Below the pieces are notes generated by a model that worked only from the letters and a program-made list of their open reading frames with translations, was not told the DNA's origin and searched no databases. From QQUJ01 sp050287605 (GTDB lineage Bacteria > Pseudomonadota > Gammaproteobacteria > QQUJ01), in contig JBNKCG010000070.1 of assembly GCA_050287605.1 (NCBI GenBank), positions 62,001 to 126,000 on the forward strand: a DNA stretch of 64,000 nucleotides. The letters are read 5' to 3'. Position numbers and translations under genes: made by a program. Position 1 is the stretch's first letter, and every line of letters starts with the position of its first letter. Positions 8,580-16,919 of the stretch are shown piece after piece.

Positions 8580-8684
8580 TCACATCCCCCTTACACTACA
8601 ATTCGAGCCTTGCCCGCCGCCGGCACCCCGCCCCGACCCATCGGACAAACCAATCAAACCAACCATAAAATTTTATCTGGGCTC

Positions 8685-9392
8685 ATGACCGAAAAGCGCG
8701 ATGCGGGTCTCATAAAAGCACAGCTCGACGCGGTCCGCAAACGGATCCAGGACGCCGAACGCGACGCCAAACGCATACCCGGATCGGTGCACCTGATCGC
8801 CGTCACCAAAACCCGCCCGGCCGGCGACTTGCGCAGCGCGTTCGCCGCCGGGCAACGCGATTTCGCCGAGAACTACCTCCAGGAAGCCGCCGCCAAGATG
8901 CAGACTCTGACCGATCTGCCGATCACTTGGCACTTTATCGGCCCCATCCAGGCAAACAAAAGCCGCGGGATCGCCACGCAGTTCGACTGGGTGCACAGCG
9001 TCGATCGCATCAAGATCGCACGCCGTCTCAGCGAACAGCGGCCCGCCGACCGGGCGCCGCTCAATATCTGTCTGCAGGTCAACGTCAGCGGCGAGGCCAC
9101 CAAGTCGGGGGTCACTCTCGAAGCGTTGCCCGAACTCGCCTCCGCGGTGGCGACCCTGCCGCGCCTGCGATTGCGCGGTTTGATGGCCATACCCCTGCCA
9201 AGCGACGATCCGCGCCAGCAACGCGCCTCCTGCCGTGCACTGCGGCTCGCGCTGGAACGGCTTCAACAGCAGGGAATGCACCTCGACACACTGTCCATGG
9301 GCATGAGCGACGACCTGGAGGCCGCCATCGCGGAGGGAGCGACCCTGGTTCGCATCGGAACCGCCATCTTCGGGGAGCGATCCCCGCAATGA
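8685..9392 (+). CDS. yggS: YggS/PROSC family pyridoxal phosphate homeostasis protein
   Basis: A TIM-barrel PLP-binding protein of 235 residues, similar in fold to the N-terminal domain of alanine racemase. The PLP-lysine segment is HLIAVTKTRPAGDLRSA; FAENYLQEAAAKM, TWHFIGPIQANKSR, HSVDRIKIARRLSEQ and the C-terminal LSMGMSDDLEAAIAEGATLVRIGTAIFG are family signatures. It buffers free PLP and influences amino-acid and keto-acid metabolism. The frame stays open far upstream across the pilT leader, but homology begins at the ATG at 8685. It is followed at 46 bases by proC, the conserved pair, so co-transcription is likely. Confidence 0.95.
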   Translation: MTEKRDAGLIKAQLDAVRKRIQDAERDAKRIPGSVHLIAVTKTRPAGDLRSAFAAGQRDFAENYLQEAAAKMQTLTDLPITWHFIGPIQANKSRGIATQFDWVHSVDRIKIARRLSEQRPADRAPLNICLQVNVSGEATKSGVTLEALPELASAVATLPRLRLRGLMAIPLPSDDPRQQRASCRALRLALERLQQQGMHLDTLSMGMSDDLEAAIAEGATLVRIGTAIFGERSPQ

Positions 9393-9438
9393 CCGTACAG
9401 GAATTGAGCACCACCACGCCATCAGGTATGTTTCGCCC

Positions 9439-10266
9439 ATGAAATCCCCCACACTGAGTTTCATCGGCGGCGGCAACATGGCCCGCAGCCTGATCGGCGG
9501 ACTGATCGCCGACCACTACGACCCCGATCGCATCTGGGTAGCCGATCCGCACAGCACAGGGCTCGCGCAACTGCGCGGCGAATTCGGCATTCACACCGCT
9601 ACCGACAACCGCACCGCCGCCGAGCAGGGCGACGTGCTGGTGCTGGCAATCAAGCCGCAGGTAATGCACGAGGTGGCACGCGGGTTGGCCGACGTCGCGC
9701 AGCAGCGCAAACCGCTGGTGGTCTCCATCGCAGCCGGCGTGCGCAGTGGCGACATCGAGCGCTGGCTGGGCGGCGATATCGCCCTGGTGCGCACCATGCC
9801 CAACACGCCGGCGCTGGTGAAGAGCGGCGCCACGGCGCTGTTCGCCAACGCACGGGTCGACGCCGCGCAGCGCGAACTGGCCGAGACCATTCTGCGCTCG
9901 GTGGGCGTAACGCTGTGGGTGGACGAGGAGGCGCAGCTCGATGCCGTCACCGCGCTCTCCGGCAGCGGGCCCGCCTACTACTTCCTGTTCATGGAACAGA
10001 TGGAGAAAGCCGCCCGCGAGCTGGGGCTCTCGGCGGAGACCGCCCATCTGCTGACATTGGAGACCGCGCTCGGCGCCGCGCGCATGGCGCTCTCCAGCGA
10101 GGACGGCGTCGCGACGCTGCGCGAGCGCGTCACCTCGCCGGGCGGCACCACGGAGCGGGCACTGGAAGTCTTCAGCCAGGGCGACTTGGCTGGGCTAATC
10201 CGCAACGCGCTGCAGGCTGCCTGCCAACGTTCGCGCGAACTGGCTGAACTCCTCGGCAAGGACTGA
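9439..10266 (+). CDS. proC: Pyrroline-5-carboxylate reductase
   Basis: NAD(P)H-dependent reductase for the last step of proline synthesis, 275 residues. The N-terminal Rossmann motif is LSFIGGGNMARSLIGGL; RTMPNTPALVKSGATAL follows in the middle, and the substrate/dimer region carries AVTALSGSGPAYYFLFMEQM and VTSPGGTTERALEVF, all diagnostic for ProC. It sits in the yggS-proC-yggT-yggU cluster, with nine bases to yggT, indicating an operon. Nothing unusual in length or active-site residues. Confidence 0.97.
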   Translation: MKSPTLSFIGGGNMARSLIGGLIADHYDPDRIWVADPHSTGLAQLRGEFGIHTATDNRTAAEQGDVLVLAIKPQVMHEVARGLADVAQQRKPLVVSIAAGVRSGDIERWLGGDIALVRTMPNTPALVKSGATALFANARVDAAQRELAETILRSVGVTLWVDEEAQLDAVTALSGSGPAYYFLFMEQMEKAARELGLSAETAHLLTLETALGAARMALSSEDGVATLRERVTSPGGTTERALEVFSQGDLAGLIRNALQAACQRSRELAELLGKD

Positions 10267-10275
10267 CACGACGCT

Positions 10276-10842
10276 ATGGGTACCACTTACTTCACCAACC
10301 CCCTGGAATTTCTCATCCAGACCGTGGTCGGGCTCTACATCCTGTGCGTGATGCTGCGCTTTCTGCTGCAGTGGGTGCGTGCCGATTTCTACAACCCCAT
10401 CACCCAGTTTCTGGTCAAGGTCACCAACCCGCCGCTGCGCCCGCTGCGCCGTGTCATTCCCGGCTGGGCGGGGATCGACCTCGCCTCGGTCGTATTGATG
10501 CTGGCGCTGCAGATGGGCGCCTGGCTACTGATCATGCTGCTGCACGGAGCCCTGCCAAGCATCTGGGCGTTGCTGATCCGATCCATCGCCGATCTGCTGT
10601 CGCTGCTGCTCTACGTCTACTTCTGGAGCGTCATCGTCCAGGCGCTGCTGAGCTGGGTGGCACCCGGCCCGCACAATCCCATCATGGAGCTGCTCTACGC
10701 CTTGAATCAGCCGCTGTTGCGGCCGGCACAACGACTGCTCCCCCCCATCGGCGGGCTGGACCTCTCACCCCTGATCGTCCTCATCGTCCTGCAACTGGCC
10801 CGGATGATCATCCTGCCCCCGCTCTACAGCCTGGCCATTTGA
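10276..10842 (+). CDS. yggT: YggT family integral membrane protein
   Basis: Inner-membrane protein of 188 residues made of two YGGT repeats, each with two hydrophobic helices and the signature of small residues and prolines (first copy around FYNPITQFLVKVTNPPLRPL, second around HNPIMELLYALNQPLLRPA). The internal duplication is visible by eye. The family has been associated with osmotic-shock tolerance, and its distant relatives act in thylakoid biogenesis, but the biochemical function is unknown. It lies between proC and yggU, and its stop overlaps the TTG start of yggU. Confidence 0.93.
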   Translation: MGTTYFTNPLEFLIQTVVGLYILCVMLRFLLQWVRADFYNPITQFLVKVTNPPLRPLRRVIPGWAGIDLASVVLMLALQMGAWLLIMLLHGALPSIWALLIRSIADLLSLLLYVYFWSVIVQALLSWVAPGPHNPIMELLYALNQPLLRPAQRLLPPIGGLDLSPLIVLIVLQLARMIILPPLYSLAI

Positions 10843-11135
10843 GCCCACCCGACTGGTACCGCTGGGAGGGCGATGCGCTCGTTCTCGAACTGCAGCTCCA
10901 GCCACGCGCCAGCCGCGACGAGATCGCCGGCCCCCACGGCGATGTCCTGCGGGTACGCATCACCGCACCCCCCGTCGACGGCAAGGCCAATCAACACCTG
11001 TGCGCCTATCTGGCCAAACTGTGCGGCGTGGCCAAGGGGGCGGTAACCCTGGAAGCAGGCACCAGCGGGCGCCGCAAACGCGTGCGCATCGAGGCGCCGC
11101 GCGCCCTCCCGCCGGGAGTGGCACCACGCGGCTAA
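10839..11135 (+). CDS. yggU: YggU family protein (DUF167)
   Basis: A small DUF167 protein of 98 residues. The signature QPRASRDEIAGPHGDVLRVR, APPVDGKANQHLCAYLAKL and the C-terminal GTSGRRKRVRI are clear. The frame is open far upstream, but family homology begins at SPPDWYRWEGDALVLELQ. I therefore take the TTG at 10839, which overlaps the yggT stop by four bases (TTGA), as start. Function is unknown despite wide conservation. Last gene of the yggS-proC-yggT-yggU operon. Confidence 0.9.
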   Translation: MSPPDWYRWEGDALVLELQLQPRASRDEIAGPHGDVLRVRITAPPVDGKANQHLCAYLAKLCGVAKGAVTLEAGTSGRRKRVRIEAPRALPPGVAPRG

Positions 11136-11416
11136 CGGCCGGGCCCCACTGCCGCTTCGCCTCGCCGGAGACACCGCCACTCGGCCTCGACCCGCACCGC
11201 GACCCCGCAAAATCCCTGTATTGGGGCCCCTCGCGGGGTACAGGGTCGGCGTAGGTGTGCCGATAAGCAGAGGAAGTGGCATGCCCTGCTCACGCAGGGG
11301 TGCCGCGATAGCAGCGCTTGCCAGCCAGATCGGGCGCTGACGATGACGTCGCGGGACGGCACCAGACTCAACGTATCGACCAACAGCATCGACAGACATT
11401 GATAGGGAGAAAAACG
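11136..11416. other. Intergenic region with inverted repeats before the V4R gene
   Basis: 281 bases without a convincing gene. Two hairpins are visible: CCCTGTA (11214-11220) pairs with TACAGGG (11239-11245), enclosing CCCC/GGGG; and CCCTGC-TCAC-GCAGGG lies at about 11284-11299. Neither is followed by a T-run, so they are not classic terminators. They could end the yggU transcript or structure the leader of the V4R gene. AGGGAGA at 11404-11410 is the probable ribosome binding site of the next gene. Confidence 0.4.
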
Positions 11417-11955
11417 GTGGAAACGGGCGGCGAACGCAAATACGGCTTCTTCTGGGGACTGCTAGGCGACCTGGACGCGGGACGCCCCAACCTGGGCAAA
11501 CTGACACGCGTCGAGGTGTATCGCCTGATGCAGTTCTGTTTCCGCGACGTCCTGGAAAAAGACTTCGGTGCTGAGAAAGCCGACGAACTCTTCTACAAGG
11601 CCGGCTATCTCGCCGGCAAACACTTCTATGAACAGGCCATCGGCGAAGTGGCGGATCTCGGCGAATTCGTGCGCAAACTGCAGGAGGCGCTGCGCGAAAT
11701 GCTGATCGGCGTGCTGCGGGTCGAAGAGGAGGACCTGGCGCACGGGCGTCTCACGGTCACCGTCTCGGAAGATCTGGACTGCTCCGGCCTGCCCGAGTTG
11801 AGCTACGAGATTTGCACTTACGACGAAGGTTTCATCGCTGCACTGCTCGAATCGTTCTCCGGCAAGAAGTTCAAGGTCAAGGAGGTCGACTGCTGGTGCA
11901 CCGGCGACCGCACCTGCCGTTTTCTGGCCACCTTGGAAGCCTCGCCTGAAGCTGC

Positions 11956-11959
<4 letters not shown>
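11417..11959 (+). CDS. V4R (4-vinyl reductase) domain protein
   Basis: A 180-residue protein consisting of little more than a V4R domain, a small-molecule binding fold found in signalling proteins and bacteriochlorophyll enzymes. Supporting segments are MQFCFRDVLEKDFGAEKADELFYKAGYLAG and the C-terminal cysteine cluster VDCWCTGDRTCRF, which matches the metal-binding cysteines of the family. The GTG at 11417 is chosen because AGGGAGA precedes it and the domain follows directly; the frame is open further upstream without homology. The stop overlaps the start of the histidine kinase gene by four bases (ATGA). I infer that it is the sensory input of that kinase; its ligand is unknown. Confidence 0.85.
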
Positions 11960-13167
<1,208 letters not shown>

Positions 13168-13202
13168 AGCGAATCGACCCGGACGCTGTCGGTCGCCGCG
13201 CC

Positions 13203-14669
13203 TCAGGCCGCCGGCAACACGAAGCGAAACGCAGTCCCCCGCTCCCGCTCGCTGGCCACCCGTATCTCACAGCCGTGCAGATCGAGGATGCGCTTGACGA
13301 TGGCGAGCCCCAACCCCACGTGCTCGTCGCTGCGGCCCGCTTTGCTGCCGCGGTAGAAACGGTCGAACAACCGCGGCAATTCCGCCGCGTCGATCCCCTT
13401 GCCGCTGTCGGCAACGCACACTTCGACGCCCGCCGCGTGCGCCGCCAGTGTGACGTCCACCTTGCCCCCGACCGGCGTGTGTTGCAGCGCGTTCTCGATG
13501 AGGTTGTCGAGCACCCGCTCGATCATGGCGATGTCGGCCCGCACCCAGCCGCGGCCCGCGCCGCCGCTCATGGACAACACCACTTCGCAGCGTTCGGCAC
13601 CCGGTTGGAATTTCTGGATCACGTCCTGCACCAATTCGGCGATGCTGAACGGTTCGCACTGCGGCGGCGCCTCCTGGGCATCGAGTTTGGCGAGTTCGAA
13701 CAGCGCACCGATCCGCTGGCTCAACCCCTCGCTCTGACGCAGTGCCGCCTGCAGGTACTCTTCGCGTTCGTCGGCGGTCAGCGATGCACTCTTCAATTTC
13801 AACGTCTCCAGATAGCCGCGCAGCGAGGCGAGCGGCGTACGCAGGTCGTGGGAGACCTGGGCCACCAGATCGCGGCGCAACGCGTCCTGATTCTGCAACG
13901 CTTCGATCTGCTCGGAGATGCGTATGGCCATGGCATCAAACGTGAGGCCCAGGCGATCGATCTCGTCGGCAGGAGTCTGATTGGGACGCGTGTAGGGCGT
14001 GTGCGAAACGAAGCCGCTGGCGCGAAACGCCTCCATGCCGTGCGTCAGACGCTCCAGCCGCCGCGTCAACAGATGAAGCACCAGCAACCCGGCCGCCAAC
14101 CCCAGGCTCAGCGCCAACGCCAGCGCCCAGGCACTGACGCGCAGAAAATGGCTGTCGCGGATCGCTTGTTCCGCCGTATCGTACTCTTCGCCGCGCAGCA
14201 CCACGTAGAGATACCCTTCCGGCTTGTCGGCCGTGGGCACCGGCGTGACCGAGAACGCCTTGCGCGAATCGTGGCTGCGCGGATCGTCGCCCAGCAGCGG
14301 ATAGGTGCCCCCGCGCAGAAACTCGCGGATGGGCTCCAGCGAAACGCGTTTGCGCTTCACTTTGTCGGGGTCGGCCGAGTAGGCGAGGATGGTTCCGTCG
14401 AGACCCAGCAGGTAGATCTCGATACTGGGGTTGATCACCATGTACTGGTGAAAGGTCTGCTTGAGCGCCTCCTGATCGATGCGCCCTTGCGCTACCAGGT
14501 TGCGGTCGGCCACCAGGTTGCGTGCCAAGTCGCGATTGAAACGCTGGTTGACCTCCTGCAGATAGCGGTGCATGGACGACCAGCTCACCGCCAGATAGAC
14601 CGCCCCCACCGAGGCCAGCACCAATACCAGCACCATCGCCAGCCGTGCGTAGAGGGTGCGTAGCATCAT
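13203..14669 (-). CDS. Membrane sensor histidine kinase (OmpR-class partner)
   Basis: Inner-membrane kinase of 488 residues. TM1 is at about residues 8-30, a periplasmic sensor domain follows to about 178, TM2 lies at about 179-201, then HAMP, HisKA with His274 (QVSHDLRTPLASLRGY) and HATPase (NLIENALQHTP, DSGKGIDAAELPRLFDRFYRG, GLGLAIVKRIL). The periplasmic region has a Cache-like feel (INPSIEIYLLGLDGTILAYS) but I cannot name its ligand. Two adjacent ATGs (14669, 14666) are both plausible; the frame continues upstream without homology. It follows the response regulator gene by 117 bases on the same strand. The nearby Met-rich lipoprotein gene raises the possibility of envelope or metal sensing, which is speculation. 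Confidence 0.9.
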   Translation of the reverse strand: MMLRTLYARLAMVLVLVLASVGAVYLAVSWSSMHRYLQEVNQRFNRDLARNLVADRNLVAQGRIDQEALKQTFHQYMVINPSIEIYLLGLDGTILAYSADPDKVKRKRVSLEPIREFLRGGTYPLLGDDPRSHDSRKAFSVTPVPTADKPEGYLYVVLRGEEYDTAEQAIRDSHFLRVSAWALALALSLGLAAGLLVLHLLTRRLERLTHGMEAFRASGFVSHTPYTRPNQTPADEIDRLGLTFDAMAIRISEQIEALQNQDALRRDLVAQVSHDLRTPLASLRGYLETLKLKSASLTADEREEYLQAALRQSEGLSQRIGALFELAKLDAQEAPPQCEPFSIAELVQDVIQKFQPGAERCEVVLSMSGGAGRGWVRADIAMIERVLDNLIENALQHTPVGGKVDVTLAAHAAGVEVCVADSGKGIDAAELPRLFDRFYRGSKAGRSDEHVGLGLAIVKRILDLHGCEIRVASERERGTAFRFVLPAA

Positions 14670-14786
14670 CCTAGAAACCACCGTTGGACGCGCTCGCGTC
14701 CTTCGAGGAAAAGCGTCGCAGGCAAGACCGTTCGAATTTCTCGAGCCCCACATAAACCCCGAAGCGGTCAACGACAGCGTTGAGGA

Positions 14787-15494
14787 TCATAGGTCTTCGG
14801 CGAACTTGTAGCCCACCCCCCACACTGTGAGCACGAATTTCGGCTCGGCGGGGTCGCGTTCGATCTTGGCGCGCAGACGGTTGATGTGGGAGTTGACCGT
14901 GTGTTCGTAGCCCTCATGGCTGTAGCCCCACACCTGATCGAGGAGCTGCATGCGGGTGTAGACCCGGCCGGGATGACGCGCAAAGTGCACCAGCAGATCG
15001 AACTCCTTGGCGGTCAGGGCCACCTCCTCGCCGCCCAGGCGCACGCGGTGACGTGCCACGTCGATCTGCAATTCGCCGGCGTTGATCAGCTCGTCGGGGG
15101 CGGTCTCGTGATCAGGCGTCTTGAGCGCAGCCGCGCGGCGCAGCAGCGCTTTGACGCGGGCCAACAGCTCGGGGATGCTGAACGGCTTGGTGAGGTAGTC
15201 GTCGGCGCCCATCTCCAGACCGAGGACGCGATCCAGTTCGGCGGTGCGTGCCGTGAGCATCAGAATCGGAACGTAGCCCGGTTGCTGGCGCAGCTGGCGA
15301 CACACCTCCAACCCGTCGATACCAGGCAGCATGAGGTCGAGGATGACCAGCGCGTAGCGATCGGGACGAAAGCGCGCCAACGCCTCGCGGCCGTCCCCCA
15401 CCACATCGGCGTCGCACTGGACGTCCGAGAGGTGCAGCTTGACCAGGCGCGCGATGTCTGGGCTGTCTTCAACCACCAGTACCTTGCGCGTCAT
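14787..15494 (-). CDS. OmpR/PhoB-family response regulator
   Basis: 235 residues: a receiver domain with acidic VVEDSPD, phospho-acceptor Asp53 (LVILDLMLPGIDG) and Lys103 (DDYLTKPF), then a winged-helix DNA-binding domain from about residue 135 (VALTAKEFDLLVHFARHPGRV, TVNSHINRLRAKIERDP, VWGVGYKF). It activates or represses genes when phosphorylated, most likely by the kinase encoded downstream. The ATG at 15494 was chosen because the receiver domain begins there (MTRKVLVVED), although the frame is open some 145 codons upstream. Target genes are unknown; the MXKDX lipoprotein gene immediately upstream on the same strand is a candidate. Confidence 0.94.
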   Translation of the reverse strand: MTRKVLVVEDSPDIARLVKLHLSDVQCDADVVGDGREALARFRPDRYALVILDLMLPGIDGLEVCRQLRQQPGYVPILMLTARTAELDRVLGLEMGADDYLTKPFSIPELLARVKALLRRAAALKTPDHETAPDELINAGELQIDVARHRVRLGGEEVALTAKEFDLLVHFARHPGRVYTRMQLLDQVWGYSHEGYEHTVNSHINRLRAKIERDPAEPKFVLTVWGVGYKFAEDL

Positions 15495-15569
15495 GGGGGC
15501 CTCCACTGCGGTCGCGTCCACACCGCCAAATGCGGGGTCGGGGACCGGACGCGCGTCCGACCCCCAAAT

Positions 15570-15586
15570 CCCGCACCTTTTGCGGG
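15570..15586 (-). terminator. Weak hairpin between the MXKDX gene and the response regulator gene
   Basis: CCCGCA (15570-15575) and TGCGGG (15581-15586) form a six-base stem downstream of the lipoprotein stop on the minus strand. The tail is ATTTGGGG, not a real T-run. A second palindrome, GGACGCGCGTCC (15547-15558), follows. They may terminate or attenuate readthrough into the response regulator gene; support is weak. Confidence 0.3.
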
Positions 15587-15640
15587 TCTGTTGCTGTCGA
15601 TTGGACGAGATGGTAGCAGCCCTCGCTGCCGATTCTCCAT

Positions 15641-15835
15641 CTACTTGTCCATCATCTCCTTTTTCTTCATGTCGTCCTTCATCATGGCATCCTCTTTCAT
15701 CATGGTGTCCTGCTTCATGGTGTCTTCCTTCATCATGGTGCCGTCGTGGCTCATGTCGTTGGCACAACCGACCATCGATCCGCCCAATACGCCCAGCACC
15801 AACACCGGGGCCAAATAAGACATTCGCAGTTTCAT
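15641..15835 (-). CDS. Met/Lys/Asp-rich small lipoprotein (pentapeptide MXKDX repeat)
   Basis: 64 residues. A lipoprotein signal peptide ends in GGSMVGC with Cys24 as the lipidation site. The mature part (40 residues, 11 of them Met) consists of imperfect pentapeptide-like repeats such as MMKED-T-MKQD-T-MMKED-A-MMKDD, the pattern of the MXKDX repeat family. No catalytic domain is present. Met- and Asp-rich repeats could bind cations such as copper, but this is inference. The ATG at 15835 has GAGGAG seven bases upstream, which decides against an in-frame start 15 bases earlier. The ribosome binding site lies in a strong inverted repeat (15841-15900), described separately. Confidence 0.8.
   Translation of the reverse strand: MKLRMSYLAPVLVLGVLGGSMVGCANDMSHDGTMMKEDTMKQDTMMKEDAMMKDDMKKKEMMDK
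15649..15745. repeat. Short imperfect tandem repeats encoding M-K-x-D units
   Basis: On the plus strand this part of the lipoprotein gene repeats variants of TTCATCATGG and TTCATGGTGTC about every 12-15 bases. The repeats are coding and correspond to the MXKDX units. They could expand or contract by slippage. Confidence 0.6.
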
Positions 15836-15840
15836 CGTCA

Positions 15841-15900
15841 CACTCCTCAAGGTTGATTCGTCGCGGGAATACGACGCCGCCCACCGGCGTCTTGAGGGTG
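15841..15900 (-). promoter_or_regulatory. Leader stem that would sequester the lipoprotein ribosome binding site
   Basis: On the minus strand, CAC-CCTCAAG (complement of 15891-15900) can pair with CTTGAGG-A-GTG (complement of 15841-15851), ten base pairs with one bulged A. The second arm contains the GAGGAG that precedes the ATG at 15835. The enclosed loop holds a perfect inner hairpin, GACGCC-GGTGGGC-GGCGTC (15873-15891; it shares one base with the outer stem). The arrangement looks like a translational switch, but no known riboswitch class was recognised and no folding energy was calculated. Confidence 0.45.
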
Positions 15901-16091
15901 ATTACAGACGACGCACATGGAGCGCCCATCACGAAACCTTCACGATTCGATCACGGCACCGGCGCGGCGGTCGGCGGCGGGTGGATTTCTATACCGGCAT
16001 AGAGATCTTTGTTTTGACCCCAAACGGCACCCGGTTTACCCCTTGGATTGGGCGAAAAGACCGATAACGACTGTTGGAAGGAGGAGGAAGC

Positions 16092-16559
16092 ATGCGAGTA
16101 GAAGAGATCATGAGCCGTAGCGTCAAAACCGCCACGCCCGACACCCCGGTGCGTGAAATCGCCACCCAGATGGTACTGCACCACATCAGCGGCATGCCCA
16201 TCGTCGACGCCGCGCAGCAGGTGGTGGGGGTCATTTCGGAAAAAGACATCCTGCACCACATGTTCCCCAACGTGCAGGACCTCATGGAGAGCGGACTACG
16301 CGATCCGGAAGAGCTGGAGCGCAACTACCACAGCGTCATCGGCCTCAAGGCCGCCGACCTGATGACCCAGGCCGTCGCCACCGTGACGCCCGACATGCCG
16401 GTGCTGAAGGCGGCGGCAATGATGTGGCTGCGCAAGGTGCGGCGCATCCCGGTGGCGGCAGAGGGCCGGCTGGTGGGCATCATCAGCATCGGCGACGTGC
16501 ACCGGGCCATCTTCCAGTCCAATCTGATGGCGGATCAGCAGCGCGCCGCCAACCACTGA
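16092..16559 (+). CDS. CBS-domain pair protein
   Basis: 155 residues forming two CBS domains: the first begins VEEIMSRSVKTATPDTPVRE and contains HHISGMPIVDAAQQVVGVISEKDIL; the second begins AADLMTQAVATVTPDMPVLK and contains RRIPVAAEGRLVGIISIGDV. CBS pairs bind adenosyl nucleotides and act as regulatory modules; stand-alone versions have no assigned enzymatic role. The start at 16092 has a strong GGAGGAGG eight bases upstream; an in-frame ATG at 16074 would include that site and is rejected. It stands alone, convergent with the GDT1 gene, with a terminator between them. Confidence 0.9.
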   Translation: MRVEEIMSRSVKTATPDTPVREIATQMVLHHISGMPIVDAAQQVVGVISEKDILHHMFPNVQDLMESGLRDPEELERNYHSVIGLKAADLMTQAVATVTPDMPVLKAAAMMWLRKVRRIPVAAEGRLVGIISIGDVHRAIFQSNLMADQQRAANH

Positions 16560-16573
16560 CGGCAAACAACAAA

Positions 16574-16596
16574 GGGCGGCTCCTGAGGAGCCGCCC
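16574..16596 (-). terminator. Strong intrinsic terminator, GDT1 side
   Basis: A perfect ten-base stem GGGCGGCTCC-TGA-GGAGCCGCCC lies between the convergent CBS and GDT1 genes. On the minus strand it is followed by TTTGTTGTTTGCC, so it ends the leftward exoIII-to-GDT1 transcript. Going rightward there is no T-run, although it may still work in both directions. Confidence 0.85.
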
Positions 16597-16624
16597 GGCC
16601 CGGCAATTACCTCCGCTGCGGCGC

Positions 16625-16897
16625 TTATGCGCGCGCCAGCGTCCAGATTCCGATCAACACAAACCCTACGCCCGCAATGTAGTTGAGGTGTTTTTCGCTG
16701 ACGTAGTGCGATATCGCGCCGCCGGCCAACACCCCCAGCGCCGAAGTCGCCACCAGCGCCAGTGAGGCACCGACGAAAACCAACCAGCGGTTGACCTCTT
16801 TGTCCGCGGCGAACAGCAGGGTGGCCAGCTGCGTCTTGTCGCCCAGTTCAGCGACAAACACCGTTGCAAACACCGTGAAGAAGACCTTCCACTCCAT
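16625..16897 (-). CDS. GDT1/TMEM165 (UPF0016) half-size cation transporter
   Basis: 90-residue membrane protein with three hydrophobic helices and one copy of the family motif E17-L-G-D-K-T-Q. UPF0016 proteins transport Mn2+, Ca2+ or H+; eukaryotic and many bacterial members have two such repeats in about 190 residues. Here only one half is encoded and no second copy is adjacent, so a dimer is expected. It is the last gene before the terminator at 16574-16596 and follows the DUF2959 gene by 22 bases. Mn2+ export is a reasonable guess; no yybP-ykoY-like leader was recognised. Confidence 0.88.
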   Translation of the reverse strand: MEWKVFFTVFATVFVAELGDKTQLATLLFAADKEVNRWLVFVGASLALVATSALGVLAGGAISHYVSEKHLNYIAGVGFVLIGIWTLARA

Positions 16898-16919
16898 ACG
16901 TTGACCTCAACCGTTAAAG

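Noticed and set aside
8043..8684. Long upstream extension of yggS into pilT
   Set aside because: YggS homology begins at 8685 and the extension is antisense to the PilT coding sequence.
13275..14663. 462-codon frame opposite the histidine kinase gene
   Set aside because: Antisense shadow; kinase motifs on the minus strand are decisive.
15836..16091. Known riboswitch in the divergent region before the lipoprotein and CBS genes
   Set aside because: The stem near the lipoprotein start is real, but no conserved core of a known class could be matched.
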